Shown here piece after piece: positions 41,262-50,451 of a DNA stretch of 53,072 bases. How positions within the stretch are numbered: the first letter of the stretch is position 1; the number at the start of each line of letters is the position of its first letter. A program made the position numbers and the translations under genes. Source of the DNA: Ignavibacteria bacterium (GTDB taxonomy: Bacteria; Bacteroidota; Ignavibacteria; Ignavibacteriales; Melioribacteraceae); assembly GCA_012719345.1 (NCBI GenBank), contig JAAYAN010000048.1:1-53072 (forward strand). Reading direction: 5' to 3'. The notes below the pieces were generated by a model. The model did no database searches. It saw only the letters and a list, made by a program, of their open reading frames with translations, and was not told where the DNA came from.

Positions 41262-41720
41262 ATGTTATTCGATAAACTTCATTACGATTTTATGTTTGCA
41301 GCTCTTACTGAAGCCGAAAGAGCTTCCGAGCAGGAAGAAATACCTGTAGGAGCAGTTGTTGTACATAATAACAGAATTATCGGGAAAGGTTTTAATCAAG
41401 TTGAAAAATTAAAAGACCCAACTGCCCATGCCGAAATGATAGCAATAACCGCCGCTTCAAATTATCTAAACGAAAAATTTCTGCTTAATTGCGACATTTA
41501 TGTTACTTTGGAACCTTGCGTTATGTGTACCGGAGCAATTATACATTCGAAAATTAGAAATCTATATTATTCTGTTCCCGATCCTAAAAGTGGAGCCTGC
41601 GGTTCTGTTTATAATATCCCGGAAGAAAACAAGCTTAACCATAAAGTAAATGTTTTTCAAGGTATCTATTCTGAAGAAAGCCGGCATCTTCTGAAAAACT
41701 TTTTTTATAAAAAAAGATAA
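41262..41720 (+). CDS. tadA: tRNA-specific adenosine deaminase
   Basis: This ~152-residue deaminase converts the wobble A34 of tRNA-Arg(ACG) to inosine. The zinc site is complete: HAEMIAI (His and catalytic Glu) and LEPCVMCTGAIIHSKI (two Cys); PVGAVVVHNN and SGACGSVYN are TadA features. A TTG three codons earlier is open, but the ATG at 41262 is preferred. It lies close to its substrate gene, tRNA-Arg(ACG), which supports TadA over a guanine or cytosine deaminase. Confidence 0.92.
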   Translation: MLFDKLHYDFMFAALTEAERASEQEEIPVGAVVVHNNRIIGKGFNQVEKLKDPTAHAEMIAITAASNYLNEKFLLNCDIYVTLEPCVMCTGAIIHSKIRNLYYSVPDPKSGACGSVYNIPEENKLNHKVNVFQGIYSEESRHLLKNFFYKKR

Positions 41721-41796
41721 TACTCATAATAAATTCTGAATATTCACTTAAAATATTGTTAATTTTCGCTAATTAAATTAATATTATAGGATATTT

Positions 41797-42438
41797 ATGA
41801 AATTGGTAATTTTTGGAGCCCCTGGAGTCGGCAAGGGCACACAAGCAAAAATTCTTTCCGAAAAGCTTAAAATTGTACATATCTCTACTGGAGACATTTT
41901 AAGGCAAGCAATTAAACAAGATTCGGAAACAGGCAGAAATATTAAAAACATCATTGATAAAGGTCAGCTTGTTCCTGATGAAATAATGATAGAAATTGTT
42001 AAAGAAGCAATTACTTCTGAAAATTGTTCGAACGGATATATTTTGGACGGATTTCCAAGAACAGTAAATCAGGCGGTAATGCTCGACAGGCTTTTTATTA
42101 GCACAGGACAATCGATGCCGATAATAATTGATATTGCTGCAGATGATGAAGTTCTTATCAGCAGACTCACATCCAGAAGAACTTGTAATTCGTGTAAAAA
42201 TATTATAAGTCTTTCCGATATTATAGAAAATAATGTATGTCCTGTATGTAAGGCTGTTAATACTCTTGAAAAACGAAAAGATGACGATGAGGAAGTTATA
42301 AGAAAGAGATTAAAAGTTTTTCACGAAACAACTGCGCCTGTTATGGAATATTACAGCAAAAAAGGCAATATAATTAAAGTAAATGGAATTCAACCAATCG
42401 AAAAGGTAAACGCTGATATATTAGCTGAATTACATTAA
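41797..42438 (+). CDS. adk: adenylate kinase
   Basis: This 213-residue enzyme interconverts AMP, ADP and ATP. It has P-loop GAPGVGKGTQA, the AMP-binding STGDILRQA and DGFPRTVNQA motifs. The long LID carries a four-cysteine zinc site (CNSC and CPVC), a structural feature typical of Gram-positive and some other adenylate kinases. The ATG is preceded by AGGAT 6 bases upstream. The 3' end overlaps the convergent ftsE gene by four bases. Confidence 0.96.
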   Translation: MKLVIFGAPGVGKGTQAKILSEKLKIVHISTGDILRQAIKQDSETGRNIKNIIDKGQLVPDEIMIEIVKEAITSENCSNGYILDGFPRTVNQAVMLDRLFISTGQSMPIIIDIAADDEVLISRLTSRRTCNSCKNIISLSDIIENNVCPVCKAVNTLEKRKDDDEEVIRKRLKVFHETTAPVMEYYSKKGNIIKVNGIQPIEKVNADILAELH

Positions 42439-43115
42439 GCTGTTTCAGCTTTTTTACGAACTTTTACTTCTACAGCTTTGCCGTCGGCAATTTTTATAAT
42501 TTTAGTATCGAATTGTTTAACCAATTCATAATTATGAGTTGCAAATAAAACTGAAGTGCCTCCGGAGTTTATCTTTTTAATAAGATTAAGGATTTCTTCG
42601 CTTGTTTCGGGATCAAGGTTTCCAGTTGGTTCGTCGGCAAGTATCAATTTAGGCTCATTTATTATTGCTCTTGCAATAGCTACCCTTTGTTTTTCTCCTC
42701 CCGATAAATTTTGTGGCATCTGATTTCTTTTATGAGATAAACCTACATCCGCAAGCGCATTAAGAATTTTCTTCTTAATATCAGTTTTTCTTACACCCGT
42801 AACTTTTAAAACAAATTCCAAATTATCATAAACATTCCTGTCTTCAAGTAAACGAAAATCTTGAAAAACAATTCCAAGTTTTCTTCTTAAAAAAGGAATA
42901 TCGTTTTGGGAAATATTATCTGAATTATAGCCGCTTACTTCAATATAGCCAGATACGGGGAAAATATTCATATAAATTAATTGAAGAAGAGTACTTTTAC
43001 CGGCCCCGCTCTTCCCTATTAAAAAAGAGAATTCTCCCTGTTTTAGTTCGAAATTCAAATCGCTAAATACCGGCTGACCCGGATATGCAAATTCAACATG
43101 ACTGGAAGTTAACAT
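42435..43115 (-). CDS. ftsE: FtsE-like ABC transporter ATP-binding protein
   Basis: This 226-residue ATPase has Walker A GKSGAGKST, the Q-loop VFQDFRLLEDRNVYDNL, signature LSGGEKQR, Walker B LILADEPTGNLDPE and the H-loop THN. The DFRLL pattern after the Q-loop fits FtsE and not MacB/LolD. FtsE works with the membrane subunit FtsX at division-site peptidoglycan hydrolysis, but no ftsX is in this window; upstream on the same strand is a methyltransferase gene overlapping by ~7 bases. Confidence 0.85.
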   Translation of the reverse strand: MLTSSHVEFAYPGQPVFSDLNFELKQGEFSFLIGKSGAGKSTLLQLIYMNIFPVSGYIEVSGYNSDNISQNDIPFLRRKLGIVFQDFRLLEDRNVYDNLEFVLKVTGVRKTDIKKKILNALADVGLSHKRNQMPQNLSGGEKQRVAIARAIINEPKLILADEPTGNLDPETSEEILNLIKKINSGGTSVLFATHNYELVKQFDTKIIKIADGKAVEVKVRKKAETA

Positions 43116-43840
43116 TTTTTTCCTTTTTTTATTACAAACTGAGCTCTGTCTACATCCGGGTTTGCATCTTTAAATGTAAATGCCCGGTAACAGTTCGAAA
43201 CATACAAAGATGTTTTGGAAACAGCATCAAAGAAAAATTCAAACGGATAAATTTTCTGTTTGTGAATTTCTGTAACTATAATGCCATTTTCAAGTATTAT
43301 CTTAAATTTATTCGTATGAATTCGGTTTTTTTTATTAAAACTGCTATATTGAAAATATTTCATTCCTTTCGTAGTGCCTTTTCTGTTAAGCACTTTTGAA
43401 TGGCGAAGACTGTTTTTATAAAGACTTACATCAAAAGTAAAAATTCCATCATCCGATAAAATCTGCTCAACTTCTTTAAACATCTTAATAATATCTTTTT
43501 TTCTTAAAAGATAGTTAACGCTATCAAAAGTAGAAAAAATAAAATTATACTTTTCCTTAAAAGGAAGGTCACGCATATCGCAGCATACTACGTTTTTATT
43601 TTGACATTCAATTTGTTTTAACATTGATAATGAAATATCGCTTAATACCATTTCAGGAAATATCGGATGCAAATACTCCGAAACTAATCCGGTACCCGAA
43701 GCAAGTTCTAATATTTTAGGGTTATCTAAGTTATTTGAGTCAATCAATTCACAGATATATTTAGTCCATTCCTTAAATGAAATGTCCCGCATAAGGTGTG
43801 AATAAATAACAGAAACGTAATTATATGGTTTAACCTGCAT
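43109..43840 (-). CDS. class I SAM-dependent methyltransferase
   Basis: This ~243-residue methyltransferase has motif I LELASGTGLVSEYL, motif II region MVLSDISLSMLK and CCDMRDLP, typical of the small-molecule methyltransferase fold with a C-terminal beta extension. The substrate is not visible. The frame is open to a TTG at 43864, but the ATG at 43840 gives a usual N-terminus and less overlap with pdxA (11 bases). Confidence 0.85.
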   Translation of the reverse strand: MQVKPYNYVSVIYSHLMRDISFKEWTKYICELIDSNNLDNPKILELASGTGLVSEYLHPIFPEMVLSDISLSMLKQIECQNKNVVCCDMRDLPFKEKYNFIFSTFDSVNYLLRKKDIIKMFKEVEQILSDDGIFTFDVSLYKNSLRHSKVLNRKGTTKGMKYFQYSSFNKKNRIHTNKFKIILENGIIVTEIHKQKIYPFEFFFDAVSKTSLYVSNCYRAFTFKDANPDVDRAQFVIKKGKKC

Positions 43841-44819
43841 TTTTAATTTTCCGATTTTGTGCAATTATTACATTCCATTTAAATGCTTCAATTGTGCTTG
43901 AAGGATTAGCTTGCAATTTCCCGGAAATGTCAAATGCAGTTCCGTGATCGGGAGAAGTACGGACAATTGGAAGTCCCGCTGTAAAATTAACTCCTTTATC
44001 AAAATTTAGCATTTTAAAAGGTATTAAAACCTGATCGTGGTACATACCAACAACAGCATCATATTTAAGATGAAGACCTTTTCCGAAGAATGCATCCGGA
44101 ACAAATGGTCCCTCGACAATTTCAGAAGGAAAAATTTTTATCACCGGTGCTATTATTTCCTCTTCTTCTTTTCCAAGTCTGCCGTTTTCACCGCCATGCG
44201 GATTTAATGAAAGCACTGCAATCTTGGGTTTTTTCATGGCGATATCTGTTTTTAAAGTGTTAACAACAAGATTGATTATCTTAAATAGTTTATTTTCTGT
44301 AATATTTGCCGGAATGTCTTTAAGAGGAATATGAATTGTTGTAAGCGCAGCTTTCATATTGTCTGATAAAAACATCATACCATAATCATTTGTGTTACAA
44401 ATATCTGCCAATATTTCAGTATGACCCGGAAAGTTAATTCCAGCCATTTCTAAAGATATTTTAGAAATTGGAGCCGTAACAATTCCATCTGTTTTTTTAG
44501 AAAGAGCTAATTTTGAAGCTAACTCAATTGCGGCTAATGATATTTTTCCGGAAATATCTGTAGGCATACCCGGATTAAATTGAGCGTTTCCTAAACCGAT
44601 AAGGTTCAAATGACCTGAAAGAAAAACAGGATTATCTATATTGCAATAATTAATAGGTATTCTAAAATCGAGAAGACTTCTATAATGTTCAAAAATGTTT
44701 TCGGGACAAATAAAAATTATTGAATATTTTTCACTGTTAAATACTTGCCTGATTGATTTCAAGCTTACTTCCGGACCAATTCCGTTTATGTCTCCGCATG
44801 TAAAAATAATATTAACCAT
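43830..44819 (-). CDS. pdxA: 4-hydroxythreonine-4-phosphate dehydrogenase
   Basis: This 329-residue enzyme of the DXP-dependent pyridoxal-5'-phosphate pathway oxidises 4-phosphohydroxy-threonine. Family features: N-terminal GDINGIGPEV, GHTEILAD (substrate/metal His), LNPHGGENGRLGKEE (second metal His) and YHDQVLIPFK (third His), then RTSPDHGTAFDISG. All three metal ligands are present. It starts one base into the stop codon of the GWxTD gene. Confidence 0.96.
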   Translation of the reverse strand: MVNIIFTCGDINGIGPEVSLKSIRQVFNSEKYSIIFICPENIFEHYRSLLDFRIPINYCNIDNPVFLSGHLNLIGLGNAQFNPGMPTDISGKISLAAIELASKLALSKKTDGIVTAPISKISLEMAGINFPGHTEILADICNTNDYGMMFLSDNMKAALTTIHIPLKDIPANITENKLFKIINLVVNTLKTDIAMKKPKIAVLSLNPHGGENGRLGKEEEEIIAPVIKIFPSEIVEGPFVPDAFFGKGLHLKYDAVVGMYHDQVLIPFKMLNFDKGVNFTAGLPIVRTSPDHGTAFDISGKLQANPSSTIEAFKWNVIIAQNRKIKNAG

Positions 44820-46072
44820 TATAATACAAGCTCAAATTTTCCAAGTCCGGATTTATCAACAAAAATAAACTTTTTACTTGGTTTTTCGTATATCCAGTAT
44901 TCAAGGGCAAAATTATCTTTAGTAAATGATCTTTGAATTGAATCTGCCTGACCGTATTTGATAAAAATCATTCCTCTGTCGCTTAAAGCTCCGTTTCTTT
45001 CATCAATAGTACTAAATTCTTTAGCTGCCTTATCAACTCTTTGATAAAACAGTTCCATAATTTCATTAAATTTTGTAGCAGTGTCAGGGTCAAATTTTTT
45101 CCAATATTGATATAGCAGTTCTTTACCGCTGAAATTTTCCTTTAATTTATCAATTTCTTCTTTTCCTTGAATTTTAGCTAATATTTTTATTGCAAAATCA
45201 GTGTCCTTTAATGATTGCGGCTTATTTTCCCATTCAACAAAATCATTAAATATTTTTAATATTTTTTCATTAACCGAAATTTCAATCTTCACAAAACCTT
45301 CATCAAGCTTTTCCAAACCATCAGCTATAAAAAAAAGTCCGAATTTCCCATTATCTTCTAACTTAGTCTTAATTTTGTTGTTATCATCAAAAATAAGAAG
45401 ATTTGATAAATATCTTACTTTACAAACTGATTTAATTACTTGTTTATCTTTTTGAGAAATTGTGATAGTAACTGTATCGGGCAAGTTTTTTGTTTTAGGG
45501 ATAATTAAGCTGAATTTATCTTTTGAAAACGGTATGGAATTTTCGTTCCGAAGAATTAGAACATTATTTAGGGAGTCGTAATAATCCACAACAAATGGTT
45601 TTAGGAAATATTCAGAGTTATCAGAAACCGATATTTCAGATTCGGGCGGAATTAGACGTTTATTTTGTACATCAATAGAAGATTTAATAACATATTTACC
45701 TTCTTGTAATAAGAAATTAACAACACCTTGCAGATAATTATCTCGCGATTCTGTAATTTCAAAATTATCTGCCCAGGCAATTTGTGAGAAAGACTGTCTG
45801 CTTATTTCTTTAGTTTCCGAATTAACAACATCAAAAATGATTAAAATATCAGATGAATATCTTCTTCCGTTTTTTTCAAAAATAAGTTTATCATAACTTA
45901 TCTTAAAAGATAAATAAAGATTATAATAAGCAGAATCTGCCGGAATTATTTGCGTTTCAAATACAACTAATTTTTCTTTGAAGCTGTCGTCATTCTTATT
46001 AGAAGACTGCGGTATAATAAGTCCGGCAAATATAAATAATATTAAAAATATTCTGAAGATTTGAAACTTCAT
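44819..46072 (-). CDS. GWxTD-domain secreted protein
   Basis: This 417-residue exported protein has an N-terminal signal peptide (FRIFLILFIFAGLIIP). A long beta-sandwich-like middle is followed by the C-terminal GWxTD domain: KLKENFSGKELLYQYWKKFD, RVDKAAKEFSTIDERNGALSDRGMIFIKYGQADSI and EYWIYEKPSKKF. This domain is known mainly from Bacteroidota/Ignavibacteria and some Acidobacteria; its role is not established. It lies between rho and pdxA, with a one-base overlap to pdxA. Confidence 0.85.
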   Translation of the reverse strand: MKFQIFRIFLILFIFAGLIIPQSSNKNDDSFKEKLVVFETQIIPADSAYYNLYLSFKISYDKLIFEKNGRRYSSDILIIFDVVNSETKEISRQSFSQIAWADNFEITESRDNYLQGVVNFLLQEGKYVIKSSIDVQNKRLIPPESEISVSDNSEYFLKPFVVDYYDSLNNVLILRNENSIPFSKDKFSLIIPKTKNLPDTVTITISQKDKQVIKSVCKVRYLSNLLIFDDNNKIKTKLEDNGKFGLFFIADGLEKLDEGFVKIEISVNEKILKIFNDFVEWENKPQSLKDTDFAIKILAKIQGKEEIDKLKENFSGKELLYQYWKKFDPDTATKFNEIMELFYQRVDKAAKEFSTIDERNGALSDRGMIFIKYGQADSIQRSFTKDNFALEYWIYEKPSKKFIFVDKSGLGKFELVL

Positions 46073-46076
46073 AATA

Positions 46077-47330
46077 TCAGCTGTTCATATTTATTAGAAA
46101 ATCCTTATTGGATTTTGTGCCTCTCATTTTATCAAGAATAAATTCCATAGCCTCAACAGAATCGTATTCAGCTAATATTTTTCTCAAAATCCATATTCTG
46201 TTAAGAACATCATCTTTCAATAATAGTTCTTCTTTACGAGTACCTGATTTATTAACATTAATAGCAGGGAAAATACGTCTGTCTGCAAGATCTCTGTCGA
46301 GAACCAATTCCATATTACCGGTTCCCTTAAATTCTTCAAATATAACTTCATCCATTCTGCTGCCCGTTTCAATAAGAGCTGTAGCAATTATTGTAAGACT
46401 TCCGCCGTCTTCAGTGTTTCTTGCGGCTCCGAAAAATCTTTTAGGCTTTTGTAATGCATTCGAATCAACGCCTCCCGAAAGTATTCTTCCGCTGTGAGGA
46501 ATTACTGTGTTATGAGCACGCGCAAGACGTGTAATACTGTCTAACAGAATAACAACATCTTCTTTAGCTTCAACCATTCTTTTTGCTTTTTCAATAACCA
46601 TATTTGCAACCTGAACGTGTCTTTCAGCAGGCTCATCAAAAGTAGATGCAATAACTTCTGCCTGAACAGAACGCTGCATATCAGTAACTTCTTCGGGACG
46701 TTCATCTATCAAAAGCATTATAAGTTTAATTTCCGGATGGTTTCTTGTTATTGAGTTGGCTATTTTCTGAAGAAGAATTGTTTTACCGCTTTTTGGAGGG
46801 GATACTATTAAACCTCTCTGCCCTTTTCCGATAGGCGATAATAAATCCATAATTCGCATCGAGTGTTCGCCGGGGGCAGATTCTAAACTGATTTTTTTTG
46901 TAGGGTAAAGAGGAGTTAAATCATCGAACTGTGTTCTTTCCTTTATTTGATCTGGGTCTTTACCGTTAACTGCCTCAACGCGCAAGAGAGCAAAAAACCT
47001 TTCTCCTTCTTTTGGCGGCCTAACCTGTCCGCTTACAAAATCTCCGGTACGGAGTCCGAATCTTTTAATTTGTGAAGGTGATACATAAATATCATCCGGA
47101 GAAGGCAGATAATTATAATCTGAGGATCTTAAAAATCCGTATCCGTCGGATAAAGCTTCAAGAACTCCGCGGGAAAATGTAAGCCCGTCCTTTTTTGTCT
47201 GCTCTTCCAGAATTTTAAATATCAATTCTTGTTTTCTTAATTCAGTATATCCCTGAATATTTAAGTCTTTTGCTATTTCATATAAATCTACAATTTTTTT
47301 CGATTGGAGTTGAGAAATATCCATCGGCAT
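46077..47330 (-). CDS. rho: transcription termination factor Rho
   Basis: This 417-residue hexameric helicase ends transcripts. An N-terminal helix bundle ([14 protein letters not shown]) and the cold-shock RNA-binding domain with [11 protein letters not shown] (RNA-binding aromatic set) precede the ATPase core: P-loop SPPKSGKT, Walker [15 protein letters not shown] and the Q/R-loops near [12 protein letters not shown]. It has no long N-terminal insertion and is the common short form. The ATG at 47330 has AAGG 9 bases upstream. It has its own promoter, right at the end of folC. Confidence 0.97.
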   Translation of the reverse strand: MPMDISQLQSKKIVDLYEIAKDLNIQGYTELRKQELIFKILEEQTKKDGLTFSRGVLEALSDGYGFLRSSDYNYLPSPDDIYVSPSQIKRFGLRTGDFVSGQVRPPKEGERFFALLRVEAVNGKDPDQIKERTQFDDLTPLYPTKKISLESAPGEHSMRIMDLLSPIGKGQRGLIVSPPKSGKTILLQKIANSITRNHPEIKLIMLLIDERPEEVTDMQRSVQAEVIASTFDEPAERHVQVANMVIEKAKRMVEAKEDVVILLDSITRLARAHNTVIPHSGRILSGGVDSNALQKPKRFFGAARNTEDGGSLTIIATALIETGSRMDEVIFEEFKGTGNMELVLDRDLADRRIFPAINVNKSGTRKEELLLKDDVLNRIWILRKILAEYDSVEAMEFILDKMRGTKSNKDFLINMNS

Positions 47331-47458
47331 ATTTATGTACCTTTTTTGTTTAAAATATATTGTTTAATTGTTTATGGTTTAACAAGATCAGTTAACCGGG
47401 GCCTATATTTTTTTGATTTTAACTAGAACTTCCTTTGATTGGAACAAGAGGAACAACG

Positions 47459-47489
47459 CAAAATTACCTTTCAAATTATTTAATGTCAA
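47459..47489 (-). promoter_or_regulatory. Bacteroidota-type promoter of rho
   Basis: On the minus strand TTGACA begins at 47489; TTG (47489-47487) is followed after exactly 20 bases by TAATTTTG (47466-47459), an exact match to TAnnTTTG. The -33 part overlaps the last codon of folC. Transcription would start near 47452, giving a leader of about 120 nt before rho. Confidence 0.65.
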
Positions 47490-48751
47490 GTAAAATCTTT
47501 CAATATTAATTTTTCTTTTATCGAACCGAGCATATAAATGCTGCCTAATACCACCAGACACTCGTTTTTACCCGTTTTTATAAAGTTTGAAATAACTTTA
47601 TCAGGATTTTCTTCAATGCTTGATTTTAAATTAAGATTATCGGTCAATTCCAAAAATTCTTTATAATTTAGTGCTCTTTTGTTATCTATTCGTGTAAAAA
47701 GAATTTCGCTGAAATATTCTTTTAATAAAATCATCATACTTCTGATGTTTTTATCTTTCATAGCTCCAAAAATCAAATAACATTTATCATAATTGAAAAA
47801 TTCATTTTTAAACTCATCTAAAAATACAGTTACCCCTTCTTCATTATGACAAGAATCGAATATAACTCTCGGATATTTATAAAATATTTCGTACCTGCCC
47901 TGAATACCTGTGTTTTCTATTACATTTTGTAAACCTTTACGCAGAATATTTTCATTGTTAAAATTTAATTCTTTATTCAGCGAAAGAACGGCTAATGCCG
48001 CATTTATTTTTTGATGGTTACCGTAGAGAGGAAGATTATTAATTCTGAATTCACTTATAATATTTTTCAATATTACATTATTATCTTTTTCGTAAATGTA
48101 ATTGGATAAATTATATAAGTCTGCTGATTTATCGAAAGATATTTTCTTAATTACATCAAAAGCTTTTTCTTGAAGCAGCCCTGTAAAAATATTTCCGTTT
48201 TGTTTTATAATTCCTGCTTTTTCTTTTGCAATCTGCTCAATAGTATTCCCTAATATATTCTGATGTTCAAGGCTTATTGTTGTTATTACTGATGCGATAG
48301 GATTAATAATATTTGTTGCATCAAGTCTTCCGCCTAAACCGGTTTCAATAACAGCATAATCAACTTTTTCGGAATTAAAATATTCGAATGCCAAAGCTGT
48401 GGTGATTTCAAAAAAAGTAACACTGTTATTGACTATGTAATTATGATTATTTTTCAGAAAGTCAGCGATAAAATCATCATTTATCATCTCTCCGTTTATT
48501 CTTATCCGTTCATTAAATTTAACAAAATGCGGAGATGTATATAATCCTGTCTTAAAACCAGCTTCTCGTAATATGCTTGCTATAAAAGAAGCTGTACTTC
48601 CCTTTCCGTTTGAACCGGCAATGTGAAAACATTTTAAATTATTTTGAGGATTGCCAAGATGATTCATTAGATTGGTAATACTTTCCAATCCAAGCTTTAT
48701 GCTGAATTGGTGAAGAGAATAGATTTTTTCAAGTGATTCTTGTATGTCCAT
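47486..48751 (-). CDS. folC: folylpolyglutamate synthase / dihydrofolate synthase
   Basis: This 421-residue Mur-ligase-family enzyme adds glutamates to folates. N-terminal HIAGSNGKGSTASFIASIL is the ATP-binding loop, followed by LYTSPHFVKFNERIRING, the signature FEITTALAFEYF and ETGLGGRLDATN; the C-terminal Rossmann-like domain holds DSCHNEEG. Whether it also makes dihydrofolate from dihydropteroate is not decided by sequence. It lies one base after pyrD on the same strand. Confidence 0.93.
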   Translation of the reverse strand: MDIQESLEKIYSLHQFSIKLGLESITNLMNHLGNPQNNLKCFHIAGSNGKGSTASFIASILREAGFKTGLYTSPHFVKFNERIRINGEMINDDFIADFLKNNHNYIVNNSVTFFEITTALAFEYFNSEKVDYAVIETGLGGRLDATNIINPIASVITTISLEHQNILGNTIEQIAKEKAGIIKQNGNIFTGLLQEKAFDVIKKISFDKSADLYNLSNYIYEKDNNVILKNIISEFRINNLPLYGNHQKINAALAVLSLNKELNFNNENILRKGLQNVIENTGIQGRYEIFYKYPRVIFDSCHNEEGVTVFLDEFKNEFFNYDKCYLIFGAMKDKNIRSMMILLKEYFSEILFTRIDNKRALNYKEFLELTDNLNLKSSIEENPDKVISNFIKTGKNECLVVLGSIYMLGSIKEKLILKDFT

Positions 48752-48752
48752 T

Positions 48753-49664
48753 TTAAAGAATGTACGAAGCAGTCACTTCGGAAATACTATTTATTTTCAT
48801 CTCTTCGCAGTATTTTTTTAATCCTTCAATAATCTCAATTCCTGCATTCGGATTAATAAAATTAACTGTGCCTAACTCGAAAGCCGATGCTCCGGCTATC
48901 ATAAACTCAACTGCATCTTTCCAGCACATAATTCCGCCTATTCCAATAATAGGTATATCAACATTTCTACTGATTTCAAGCACTTTTGCTAATGCCACCG
49001 GTTTAATTGCAGGACCAGATAACCCTCCGGTAATGTTTTTTATTACAGGTTTTCGTGTGTAAATATTAAATGCAGTTCCAACCAATGTATTTATTGCCGA
49101 TACAGCATCTGCACCTTCTTTTTTTGCCACTGCTGCAAACTGACTTATAGATGCCGTATTCGGTGAAAGTTTTATTATCAGAGTTTTATTTGTTACAGCC
49201 CTTACTTTTTCAGTAATTTTACCAACTGCTTCAGGGTTATTCCCAAATACAAGTCCGCCTTCTTTAACATTTGGACACGAAACATTTATTTCAAAACCTT
49301 TTACTGTATCTTGCTCTTCAAGTATCTTTACACACTCAACATATTCTTCGATGCTGCTTGCTGCTATATTACAAATTAAAGTACTGTTCACTTTTTGCAA
49401 AAAAGGAATTTTATCTTCAATAAATTTTTCTACCCCTACATTAGCTAGTCCAATTGCATTCAGCATTCCTGAAGATGTTTCCATTATTCTGCGCGGAGGA
49501 TTTCCCTTCCGTGGATTCAATGATACGGATTTTGTTACAATTGCTCCTATTTTACTAAGATCAGTAAAATTAGAGATTTCATTTCCGTAACCTACCGTTC
49601 CCGATGCCAGCATTACTGGGTTTTTCAATTTAAGTTTGCCTATATTTACGCTTAAATCTATCAT
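48753..49664 (-). CDS. pyrD: dihydroorotate dehydrogenase B, catalytic subunit
   Basis: This 303-residue FMN enzyme oxidises dihydroorotate to orotate in pyrimidine synthesis. Class 1B features: N-terminal NPVMLASGTVGYG, ISLNPRKGNPPRR, NVSCPNVKEGG with the catalytic Cys, IIKLSPNT, and GGLSGPAIKPVAL and PIIGIGGI in the phosphate-binding region. Class 1B enzymes pair with PyrK, which is the overlapping gene upstream (4 bases). Confidence 0.95.
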   Translation of the reverse strand: MIDLSVNIGKLKLKNPVMLASGTVGYGNEISNFTDLSKIGAIVTKSVSLNPRKGNPPRRIMETSSGMLNAIGLANVGVEKFIEDKIPFLQKVNSTLICNIAASSIEEYVECVKILEEQDTVKGFEINVSCPNVKEGGLVFGNNPEAVGKITEKVRAVTNKTLIIKLSPNTASISQFAAVAKKEGADAVSAINTLVGTAFNIYTRKPVIKNITGGLSGPAIKPVALAKVLEISRNVDIPIIGIGGIMCWKDAVEFMIAGASAFELGTVNFINPNAGIEIIEGLKKYCEEMKINSISEVTASYIL

Positions 49665-50419
49665 AATTTAACTTCCTTAGCATCAAAAACAGGTCCGTCA
49701 ATACATACCAATTTATATTTATCTTCTTCCTCAGCAGATTCTATATTGCAGCCTTGACAAATACCAAAGCCGCAAGCCATCGCACATTCCGTCGATAACT
49801 GGCATTTTATTTTATATTGTAAAGATAAATCCTGAACTGCTTTAAGCATTGGTGTAGGACCGCACGAAAAAATCACAGCATTACCCAAATCAATTTTATC
49901 AATGTATCTTTTAAAAGACTCAACAACATTTCCTTTAAAACCAACTGATCCGTTATCTGTTGAAATAATGCAGTTTTCCAATCCGTGAGTTATAATTTCA
50001 TTTTCTGAACGTCCGCCTATAAACGCATATATTTTTTTATTGTTTATCTTTTTTGTTAAAAAAGGAAATGGCGCAACACCCAATCCGCCCGCAATTATTA
50101 CAGCAGACTTAAATTCTGTTTCAAAGTTAAACCCATTTCCCAAAGGTCCTAATATGTTAATTGTTTCGCCGTTTTGTTTGCTTGAAAGAAGTTTTGTCCC
50201 TTCTCCGGCAACATTAAACATAAAATAGATATATTCCCCGTCAACATCCGAGATGCTGAAAGGACGACGCAACAATGGGAAATTACAATCAGATACTTTT
50301 ATGTTACAGAATTGTCCAGGTTTTGCTGATTTAGCAATTTCAGGCGAATGAATTTTTATCAGATTTATATTATCATGTAATTTAATTATTTCAGATATTG
50401 TACTGTTAAATATTTTCAA
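49661..50419 (-). CDS. pyrK: dihydroorotate dehydrogenase electron-transfer subunit PyrK
   Basis: This 252-residue subunit passes electrons from FMN in PyrD through FAD and an iron-sulfur cluster to NAD+. An FAD domain (RRPFSISDVDG), NAD-binding GGLGVAPFP and the C-terminal cluster motif ECAMACGFGICQGC with a fourth cysteine in LVCIDGPVF are present. The start is a TTG. It forms the PyrD-PyrK heterotetramer. Confidence 0.95.
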   Translation of the reverse strand: MKIFNSTISEIIKLHDNINLIKIHSPEIAKSAKPGQFCNIKVSDCNFPLLRRPFSISDVDGEYIYFMFNVAGEGTKLLSSKQNGETINILGPLGNGFNFETEFKSAVIIAGGLGVAPFPFLTKKINNKKIYAFIGGRSENEIITHGLENCIISTDNGSVGFKGNVVESFKRYIDKIDLGNAVIFSCGPTPMLKAVQDLSLQYKIKCQLSTECAMACGFGICQGCNIESAEEEDKYKLVCIDGPVFDAKEVKL

Positions 50420-50451
50420 GCGTGTTATTCTCTTTTATTATTTAATATTAA

